Shown here piece by piece: positions 1-10,746 of a stretch of DNA of 64,000 nt. The stretch's first letter is position 1. Every line of letters starts with the position of its first letter. The stretch spans positions 6,965,527 to 7,029,526 of the forward strand of contig CM053256.1 of the NCBI GenBank assembly GCA_028583405.1. The letters run 5' to 3'. Made by a program: the position numbers and the translations under genes. Source of the stretch: Pogonophryne albipinna. Its lineage: Eukaryota > Chordata > Actinopteri > Perciformes > Artedidraconidae. A model generated the notes under the pieces. That model was not told the origin of the DNA. It searched no databases and worked only from the letters and a program-made list of their open reading frames with translations.

Positions 1-976
1 TTCAGGTAGTCTGCACCTCGATGCTGGATTGTTTCTGAATCCTCATTCGCGGTGATGCGCCATTGTGCCACGGGACTTTTACGCACAGCTGGAGTGGATG
101 ATGTGGGTCGACTCCGCCAATTATTCTGAGTCACATGCTTCATTTTGAATCATATCTTTGATTGTACTTAACTTTTGTTTGCCTGATGGCCCCTCTCAGA
201 GTGTCATATAGCGTGTTAGATATGATTGCATTATGCATATTACACAGTTTGAAAAGCATTTTAATGTAGCTGGTCGAAAAGAAAAAAGACTGCTTTACGC
301 TGATGGGTATTTAAATGTAAAAATCACACTAGCGTAATATTTCATTAATTATATATATTATATATGCAATTTTAGCCATAATTTCAACAGTTTTCATTTT
401 TAACAGCATTCCCTGATATTAAGAAGTAGCCTATTCTATCCTACTTTAGAAGAAAAAAAGAAATATATCGGATATATGTCGAATGTATCATTTTATGAGA
501 ATGGAGTAATGGCAGTTGTGTTATAATTTCATTATGATGACTAAATGTTTTTTGTGTACGGTCACATGATGAATTCGATATTAAAGTGATAGGCTAGCCT
601 ACACACAATATTGCAGAATAAGGCTATTTTACAAAATAGTTGAATACATTAGCCGATAGAGATTTTCTGAGAATATTTAACACCATATGTTTGCTCAAGG
701 CATTAAGGGCCCCTGTGAATAGTACGGATTAATTTGGCGACCAATTGAGATCGCGTTTTCGAGTTTTTTAAGGCCGCGTATCCCCGTTGGGCCACCGTAG
801 ACAGCAGCACGGCCCGCCTCCAACTCAAAAGTCAGTCAGAGTGGAAGTCCGTCGTCAAGCCATGATCAGAAAGAGTCAGCATTCTGACCTTTGACACATA
901 GATACAATCTGTTAAAAAAGTACGTTTGGCTAATAGACTATATATTGAGTTCACAGCCACTCGGCGTGAGCAGAAC
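1..976. other. 5' flank of the PNGase F-like gene
   Basis: AT-rich noncoding sequence with no convincing open frame. The last 250 bases become more GC-rich (about 720-860), which suits a promoter for the gene starting at 977, but I see no clear TATA or CCAAT element. No repeat family was recognised. Confidence 0.5.
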
Positions 977-3900
977 ATGGTTTTGTTGCGTCCAAAGCCC
1001 TCAATGTTGTGGCTCGTTGCTGTTGTTCTGACAGCTCATGTGAGTGAAGCTGCAGGTAAACCGAAACTGATCGAGGATGGGGCGGCCTGTGAGTCCATGG
1101 ACTCGGCGGCGCTCAGCCTCCGGTCCAGTAAAGCCTCCTCCCCGGACGGCCCGGAGCCAGGAGACCCCGCCGCCGCGTTCAGGGTCGCCACTCTGGACGG
1201 GGAGTTCTCCTACAAGCCCGGTGCTCAGCGGGGTCCTCTCATCATCCACGCCTTCTCCAACAAGTCTGCCTTCCTTGAGTGCCTGTGGAGCTCGGAGTCG
1301 TCCCTGAGCAGCCTGGTGGAGGAGCTCCCCGCCAGCAGCCAGGTGCTCTTCCTGTCGCTGGACGACTCCGCGGTCAGTGACGCTCTGTGGATGAGGGAGC
1401 AGCTGCAGAGGGTCGCCATGCGCAGGTGACCCGGGACAGACCTAACACACCTACCCGCACCGTCGTATATATCAAGGGAAGACTGTACAAGTGAAAACAT
1501 ATATTTAATTTTTTTTATGTCTGATTATTTGTGCAAAATAGGTAACGTCATCCGTTGCAAACATTTCTGAAATATAATTCTTAACCAAAATGATGTTCGT
1601 CTTTGTTAAAATTATAGAGCAAAAGGTTTTTACAGATGGAATTATGGATATCTCTATGTATAACTCAAAGAAGCATAACACAAATTATGTCGGTTTTAAG
1701 GAATAAAATGTTTTTAAAATTAGACTATTAATACATGAACAAACCACCACTGTTAACACATTTAGAACATAGATATACAAATGTTGTGCTTGTTAAGGCT
1801 ACTAACGTGTATCATTCTGACTCAGAGTTTGATAAAAGTCTTAGACTTTAAAATTCCACACATTTTGTGACACTAGAATGTGAAATAATATGTATTACCA
1901 TGATACAGCCTCAGTTGACGACTTCTACAAAGACAATTGTTTTTTTCAGGGTGTAGTTTATCACAAATTTCAGTTAGGTCAACCCCAACATATTGGTAAC
2001 CACTTTGACAAACCACGTTTAACATCCTGCCTGTTTCTGCAGCAATAAGGAGGTTCTGTCCAGGCTGCACTTTTCTCCTGTGCCGGTCTTCGCTCTGGGG
2101 AACTGGATCCCCAATGTGCTTTACTACTGGCGCTGCATGGGGCGTGGCTGCGTCTTCTCCCAGGTCGTTTTCAAATCCAAAGGTAAGAGCATCATTGGGA
2201 GTGGGACTATCCTTTATTTGTGTAATTTATACATCAAGTAAAGACACTATATCACTCTCATAATCAATCTACCTATAACTGCACTATGCATGTTGCTTTC
2301 CCTCAAATCACTTAATACTGTCTTTACTTTGCCCACAATATGGTTGCTTTGTTTTCCTGTAAAATAGGATTTTCTTTGAAGGAAACATCCCTTAAAGTCT
2401 CACGGAAATATCCTGTAACATGAAAGAGGTGAGCAAGTTTCTATTTTTAAATTATTTTTAAGTTGTTGTTTTTTTCTTCTCACAGAGTGGCACATGCCTA
2501 TAATTATCAAGAGACTTGATGCTCGGTACGATTGGCTCTCAGTGCGCTGGGATCATAGGACGTATCTGCTGACGGATGCAGGCGACGGGTGTGAACCTTC
2601 CCCCTCGGTGGAGGGTGCTCTGGCCTGGGTGTCTGAGGGCGGCTGCTCCTTCTTCACTAAGGTCTGATGGTTTCAGCACATCTATGTAACATCTGTCTTG
2701 TGTTTAATCACATCTACTTTACCATAAAACATAAAAACCTTCACTCCTTCCATCCGTCTGAGAAGTGATTCTGTACTGAAATCACAGTCATACTCCTATT
2801 CGCCAGATAAAACAAGAGGACAAATAGAGAGGAAGTCTGCAAAGATACATTTTGCCCTTTGATTTGTGACTTGACTTGTGGGCTTTGGCTTAGGAGTATG
2901 GTCATCCTTTAATTGCATGGTTGGTGGTATGTAATTAACACTATTCAACCACCAAATATTTTACAAGTGTTGCAGCTTGTTAAATGTGACGTGAATTGCT
3001 GTTTTTTCTGCTGTTCTCTATCCCTGCATATTGAAAATCCTTGGATTAAATATTAGAGCTTTTTGGGCAAAACAAGCTTTTGAAGGAGTATCCTTTACTT
3101 GGGGTAAATGGAATCTGCATTTCTCACAAACCTTTAATGAACTTAATCAATAGAATAATAAACAGAGTGAAGTGATAATAAAAATAGCCCTTTGTCTCAA
3201 TTCTGCTGCTTTTCCATATTTTTTTCATGTTTTTCTAAACACACAGGAAGTATTGACCTTTATCTGATATGACTTCATTAACCCTGACCTTCCAGGTGCA
3301 GAGCATGACTAAATCCAACGCCTCCGGTGTCCTTGTCTACACTCTGCCCGGTAACCCGATCCAGGACATGAACTGTGTCGGGGAGGAGTGCGACACTACG
3401 CTGGCCATCCCCGCTGCCATGGTGCATCTGGAGGTTTCCGTCGCCCAGGCGCTCCAGTAAGGCCAACTCACCAGGAGGATTAGACGCTTCCTCACTTTGA
3501 TGATTAATAGCCTTGAACATAGATTAACTGAACACTTTAAAGGTTGAAGCAAATCATCTCTTAAATCTGTTTGCTTCCTCTTTAATTAATGAAGCTGCTG
3601 TCACAACTTATACCAACGTTTCCAAAATAATTGATAAGCTCTTCAGGGGGAAAGTGTTATCTCCTAAAAATCAATCTCTGGGTTTAAATTATCTGCTGAT
3701 TTAGGCTCTTTGTAAATTGTTTGAAAGTTTGTACCATCATGTTTACATTTGACATCTTTTTTGAATTTGTCTTTTCTAGGTTTGGACAGCCGGTGTTTGT
3801 GTCCTTCCAATACACTCCGTCCCCAAACTTCTTCATCAGTATTGACCATCAGGGGCTGCTGGCTGAGATGGGCTGGTTCATTTACCCCTCATTCAGCTTC

Positions 3901-6900
3901 ATCAACTGGCAGGCACAGTGGTAAGGACACAAATGAAGGTCTGAATGGATACATTTCATGTTTATATTCACGCAAATTATCAGAATAATGTATCTGCACT
4001 TCAGATGATGAGGGGATTCCCTGAGGGGAAAGTGTTGAGGGGCTTTTTGAATGTCTGTTCTTGAGAATCAGGCTGGTAAACTAGGAACTGCAGACAGATT
4101 ATTTTTATTAGGGATCATAAAGTAAAATTGTACAAAGTGCGGCAAATATGTTCAGTATAGTTTAGTAATTTTTACTTTGAATCTCTTGAAATAATCTCTA
4201 AATGTATAAATAATACACAATCTAATTATTCAAAAATTTTAAAACAAAATGTCTACCATTTATTTTTCTATAAATCAATGTTTTTCAGAAATGTGAAATT
4301 GAGGTGTATACCTTCCATAGCAACATCTCTACATAATCATTGTAACAGTTTCCATGTGCGAAAAGTAAATGTTGACATTTATCTTTTTTTTTCTCTCTTT
4401 CAAGGTTTGATTTTTATGCAGATCTTCAGACCAAACTTCAAAGTCCTGCAAAGATTATTTCAGTCTTTGACAAAGTCCTAATGCAGGGGGAGAAAGGAGC
4501 AGTGGCTACAGTCGACCTGCCGCTAGGTAACCCCAGCAACTATATGTACGACTGATGCTATTCCTCAAGTTCTGGTGTCCAGTTGCACAGTGAAATTAGT
4601 AACAGAAGGGAAACTAGAAATGTGCAAAGAATCTTACCGTTTATTGCAGGTTTTACGCATTTGTCTGTGTAGCTGTTGTATGCGATGGCTATCAAATAAA
4701 TTTAAGTCTAACTTTGATGATAAAATCAATTTTATGGGATACTTTTGTCCAAAGCATCGATTGGAGACCGTTCAAAACAACTGACTCTGTTCTGCGAGAC
4801 AAAATTAGTATTAAAAGGAATTCGGAGCATTAGTGTGAACAGTTATTGCAGCCCAAGGGGAACCTTAGCAATTGAATGACCCAAACATTTTTACATTATG
4901 TCTTTCTACAGCCTTGTCAAATTTTGACAAGCTGGAGCTGGACGCGTCTCTGTCGTGTCCCGGCAGGAGAGACTCGTCCTGCGCTCACTGGGATCACACA
5001 GTGCAGCTGTTTGTCTGCTGCGATCCCCTTGGCCCGCACTGCAACATGGAGCTCGGTCGATGGATCACAGCCTTTCGCAGGCAAGATGCTGATAGAAAAC
5101 AATCGGATGGCATGAATACAAAAGATGATCATGAAAATGACTATTCATATCTGTTCGTCACTCGTCACCGGCTTGAGCGTCAATATCAGGATACATGTAT
5201 TTATTATCCTTGCAAGAATGGAAGTAGTCATCACATACAGAGCTGCGTGGGACAAAGAGTTCCCAGAACAGTGTCCTTGACTTGCTTTACAGTATATACA
5301 AGAGAGGGAGTTACACAGTCACAAGATGGAGGAATACCGGTTCAAAGCAGTATACAATGTTTAGTTTTAGATTAGCTAAGGCCCACGTCAGAAATGATCA
5401 TGCTTGTTATATGTCTGTCGCCATAGAGGCTGAATCATCATGTTAATCGTTGTCACATAGCTATCATATTCCTAAAACAGTGGGTCCTGTCGCTCTTCTA
5501 GGTAATCCTATATCCTGTTACACAGCTACAGTTGGGCCTTTGTTATCATGATATTGGAGTACATTCAGTATTTTCCCAACAATATCAATAATCTACAGCT
5601 TTTGTGGTTTGTTAAAACAAAACAAAACATTTATTTAGCTTCATGGTATCACAACACACACAATAAGAATATATTGTAGAGCCGATGAACGGGAGTCAGA
5701 GGCGGTGCATTCAGAATGGATTTCCACACTTTATTAATAATAATAAAGTGTGGGTACATGAGCTGCTCTGTGTAACCAGCTAGCATGAATGAACTCTCAC
5801 CCCGGTATCCTCACTAACGGGTCCGGGTTGCAACACACACTGTATGACACAGTGAATTATGTCCCGTAACTGTCACCACACAAGCCCCCCCAGAATTCAC
5901 TCGTACACAAAGTCTGTGCGGCGGGGCGACCACCCCGACTCCGAAGAACGGGAGCTGGGGAGGCGACCTCTGAAGGGGCGGCCGCTGGAAGAGTTGGGAC
6001 CGGAACCGTAGGCCCCAATACCGTGACAGGGGTCGAGGCCAGGGGGCGGCCCCGTCGCGGAGGTCGAGCCAGCACCACCGGCTGGTCCAAGTCCCGGTGA
6101 GCAGCCTTCACCCGGTCCACCGAGACGTGCTTGGTTCTGTCACCCAGGTCGAAGTGCTTGTCCCCGTGTTCCAGAACCCGGAAAGGCCCATCGTAAGGGG
6201 GCTGCAGGGGGCCTCTGTGCGCGTCGTGTCGGATAAACACATGCCCCGCCGAGCGGAGCTCCACGGGAGCCCGGGACACCTGAGTTCCGTGCCGAGCAGT
6301 GGGGATCGGAGCAAAGGCCTCAGCGGCGTCCTGCAGGAAAGCCCGCTGGGCCATCGTCGACCAGGGAGCCGATACGTTGGGGAGGAAATCCCCCGGAACC
6401 CTCAGCGGCTGACCGTAGACCAACTCAGCCGTGGAGCACTGCAGATCCTCTTTAGGCGCAGTCCTCAGGCCCAGCATCACCCAAGGCAGCTTGTCGACCC
6501 AATTACCGTCCGTAAGGCCGGCCTTGAGGGCCGCCTTCATGGAGCGATGGAACCGCTCACAGAGACCGTTGGCCTGAGGGTGGTAAGACTGGCCGCGACA
6601 GGCCTGTGGGGACGTCACACAGGAGGGTAAGGCCCGCGTCGCCGAACACCACGTCCTCCAAGCGCAGCCCTGCGCCCTCCATCTTCAGAGCCTGGGGTCT
6701 GTGACCTGGTCCGCCGCCATGCGAGTATAGTCCAGGCCCAACTGGACGGCTCCGATGACGACCCTGGAAAGGCAATCTGCAACCAGGTTCGACTTGCCAG
6801 CCACGTGCTTAATGTCTGTGGTGAACTCCGAGATGTAGGAAAGCTGCCGCTGCTGATGTGCCGACCAAGGCTCCGCCACTTTAGACATGGCAAACGTGAG

Positions 6901-9900
6901 CGGCTTGTGGTCGACAAACGCCGTAAATTCATGGCCTTCCAGCAAAAAACGGAAGTGCCGCACGACCAAATAAAGTCCAAGGAGCTCTCGGTCAAAAGCG
7001 CTGTACTTGCGTTCTCTGGGCGTCAGCTGGCGGCTGAAAAAGGCGAGTGCCTGCCAAGCGCCCTCCACCCACTGCTCGTGCACTGCACCAACGGCGTAGT
7101 CCGATGCGTCTGTGGTAATGGAGATGGGAGCCGTGGATGATGGGTGAGCCAACGCGGTCTTGACCTCCGTGAAAGCAGACTCAGCTTCTGCCGTCCAGTC
7201 GATCGTCTGGATGGGGGTCGTACCCTTCAAAGCCTCATACAGCGGCCGCATAATGTGAGCGGCCCGGGCGATGAAACGGTGGTAGAAAGTCACCATCCCC
7301 AGAAACTCACGGAGCGACCGGGCTGTGAGCGGGCGAGGAAAAGCCGCAAAAGCCTCCACTTTCGCCGGCAGGGGTGCTGCACCGCCTTTGGTGACGCGGT
7401 GCCCGAGAAAGTCAATATCAAAAACCCCGAACTGGCACTTTGCAGGATTGATGATCAACCCGTGTTGGCTGAGCCTCGTGAAAAGGGCTCGGAGGTGTGA
7501 CAGGTGCTCTTCCACCGAAGCGCTGGCGACGAGTATGTCGTCCAGGTAGACGAACACAGCACTTCTGATGCCCCTTTCACACCAACGCGTTTTAAGCTCC
7601 GGCTCGGAGCTGGAGCCTGAAAAGTGCCGGCTTTTCCTGTTCACACCGCAGCGGTGCCGCCTCTTAGCTCTGGAATCCGGTTCACTTCCAGCTCCAAAAA
7701 ATTGTCGGTCTAGAGGCAAGAGCTTCGGAGCTAAGAGGTGGCATCACTTACGTCTCCCTTATGTCGAGGCGTGCAGGAAACTAAACCCACCTCCCCTGAA
7801 CATGGGTCGACTGTCATGCCTGGGGCTGCACGATTTTGGGAAAAAATCTAATTGCGATTTATCTGACAAATATTGCGATTGCGATTCGAATTGCGATATT
7901 TATTTTTAAGCGACCCAACGGAAGTTTATTGTAAAATGCGGCCATAACTCCGGCTAGGAAGGTCGTATCAACGTACTCCCGTCTCTAGCACCCCCGCAGC
8001 CCGAGCTACGAGTGAAAGAACTAAACTTACATGAAACTTCCGTTGGGTTGCTTTAAAGTCAAGCTTCAGTTTCAGATTCACCCTGTAATAGATGTAAAAC
8101 ATGTGATGGAGCATTACTAACCTGACTCAGATGGTTTGTTTCACCAAACCATCTATGAAAGCTCCATTGGAAGCCATTGGGAAAGGGCAGGCACTTTCAA
8201 AAATACTTGGCAGGTGATTGGATCAATCTGTCTATCACCTTCTATCATGGGCCACTTCTGATTGATTAACAATGGCTGGTACATGTGGAGCACAGCACTT
8301 CTGATTGGTGTGGATGACTGACACACAAGAAGAAAAGCTTTGCGATTTGATAATCGCATTGCATCATTTAAAATCGCGATTTCGATTTAAAATCGATTAA
8401 TCGTTCAGCCCTACCTACAAGCAGTAGTGCTTATAAACACACTTTATAAAGTCAGGCAACACTAACCAGGCTTCGTGTGATTCTGTTTATTTGTACCTTA
8501 CTTTGAATTGTGGAGAGAGGCAGACGTTTTGTTTTGTATTATAGCAGCTATCGGATGGAATCAATACATGGGCTGCACAGGTTGTCGTGTCCGACTATCA
8601 CAAGTAGAATCATAATAAAAATACGCCGGTAAAATGTGCCTGTAGAAAACGGTTTTTGCCACAATAGGATAGCAATAGCAAGTAGTCAGTTTAGCTTCGG
8701 TTGCCATGCTAACATCACCCATTTTATACCAGAGAAACTTTCATAACAGCGTTGTGATGCCAAACAGCGTCAATTCAGACTGACACACATTCACTTAAGG
8801 GGAACTGGGGATATTTATCAGCTGCTTGTGTGAGTCGGACAGTGAATACTTTAGAGCGGCCGCTGCAGTGTGAGCTAACCGGGAGCTAACGGGAGAATAA
8901 ACTCCCGTGGAAGAGCAGCCAACACTGCAGCGGTCGGTAAATGCCGCAGAAACACATTAATAAACAATGAACCACAGCACTCTGGAGAAAAGCATAAGGT
9001 TGGAGAAGTCGTTATTTAATTTAATCTGGCTTTGTTTGATTAAAAGCAACACGATCATCGACCCGACGCAGTTCCCCGTTGTTGTGAGCGCCGTAACGCC
9101 GTTGGGGAGCAAATCAGTGATGTAAACGGTGACGTCATGACGCAGCAGCGGCAGCACCAGTCGGGCTCTGGGCGGTGTGAACAGAGCGGGAGCAGAAAAG
9201 GGAAACCGGAGCTGAACCAGAAAAGCTCTAGCTCGGAGCTAGAAAGGGAAAAGCGCTGGTGTGAAAGCCGCATGATTGGTGTGGATGACTGACACACAAG
9301 AAGAAAAAAAAACTGTCAGAACGGCGGACGATACCCAGGCGTTCCATGGTTGAAAACTCCGCCCTCGCTACTGCAAGCTTAGAAGGGTTCAACCGCCGGG
9401 CCCTGGCGTAGACTGGGGGACCTTCGGTGGTGACGTGGTGCTCCACCCCATGCTTGGTGGTGAGCGCGGAGAAGGTGGGCAGCGTCCGGAAAGTCAGCCA
9501 GCAGCCTGAGAAAAATGTCCGAGCCCGACAGCCCGTCGTAAGCTGCCTTGCCAAGTGTACAAACGAGGGAGGAAAACGTCAAGGCATCAACCAAGCGTTT
9601 ATTTTTAACGTCCACAAGGAGTCCGTGAGCACATTCAGAATGGATTTCCACACCAGACAACGTGAATGCATGAGCTGCTCTGTGTAACCAGCTAGCATGA
9701 ATGAACCCTCACCCCGGTACCCTCACTAACGGGTCCGGGTTGCAACACACACTGTATGACACAGTGAATGATGTCCCGTAACTGTCACCACAATATAAGG
9801 AATAGTTTGGAAACTACTCATTGATACTTTTCTTCCCTAGAGTTAAAGCAGTGGTTCTCAAACTTTTTCTGTCAGGCGGGCCCCCCCATTGAAAAAAAAA

Positions 9901-10670
9901 AAAAGTCGGGCCCCCCCAACACAAATAGTCAGGCTCAGTGGCGACGCCAGAGAATTCTTTTGGGGCTGCTGTGGGGTAGCTTGACGTTTCATAGAGGGTG
10001 CTCAAACATTTAGGGTTTCCCATTAATGTACCGGTCGCTACAGTGGAATTTTCTACAGCAACATTCCCCACGCAAATACACAACGTACCCGCGACTGTTA
10101 CCATGAAGGCTTGATAATCAGCTCACGGCATATAGGTGTAAGCAGGGGTAAAGTGCTATTTTTATAGGTGGTGTGTGCACCTCACATAGGGGGGACCGGG
10201 GGCAAGCTCCCCCAGGAAAATTTATTTTTAAATATTGAAGTTAAAAGCATCAATCTGGTGCACTTTGAGAGCAAAATGAAGAGATCTATGGATACATCTC
10301 TCAACACCCATTTGAAACAGAACTGTAAACAGATTTACTTTTTCTTTATGGATATTTTACAAATCACCCTTTTAAACGTTATTCTTGTTTTACTGTCATA
10401 TAGTATTTCATAGCTGTTTTTCATTTATTCTCTTATTTTTTTTATAACTATAATGATCATATAAACGTGTGCCTCGGAAATAATTGTTTACATTAATGGT
10501 GACCAAAACATTTGAGACTCACTGAGATAACACTGAATCTCAGATTCTTTTTTTTTTGTTGTTGAAAAAACTCCTATCCGTTAGCGTAGCTCACTGGCAC
10601 CAGAAGCTAACAACAACGATCTCCGGTACCGGTGCGCTCTCTCTCGCTCGCGCACACAAAACGGCTCGTT

Positions 10671-10746
<76 letters not shown>

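Larger units (their letters stand above)
5674..9792 (-). mobile_element. Decayed Ty3/Gypsy LTR retrotransposon in intron 7
   Basis: Minus-strand pol remnant between two direct LTR copies, with a candidate 5-bp target duplication ATATA at 5669-5673 and 9793-9797. Reading 5' to 3' on the minus strand: a protease-RT linker in two frames (9660-9314); then a break filled by another transposon; then the RT palm with FVYLDD, the connection and RNase H (about 7555-6690, with TTDASDYAVGA and DHKPLTFA); then the C-terminal part of integrase (6615-5857, with SYHPQANGLCERFH and a chromodomain-like tail). A run of purines ahead of the left LTR (minus strand, about 5893-5881) is the polypurine tract. Gag, most of the protease, RT motifs A/B and the integrase zinc finger/core are missing, so it cannot be autonomous. 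Confidence 0.85.

Noticed and set aside
6097..6630. 177-codon plus-strand frame
   Set aside because: Antisense shadow of the GC-rich Gypsy integrase on the minus strand.
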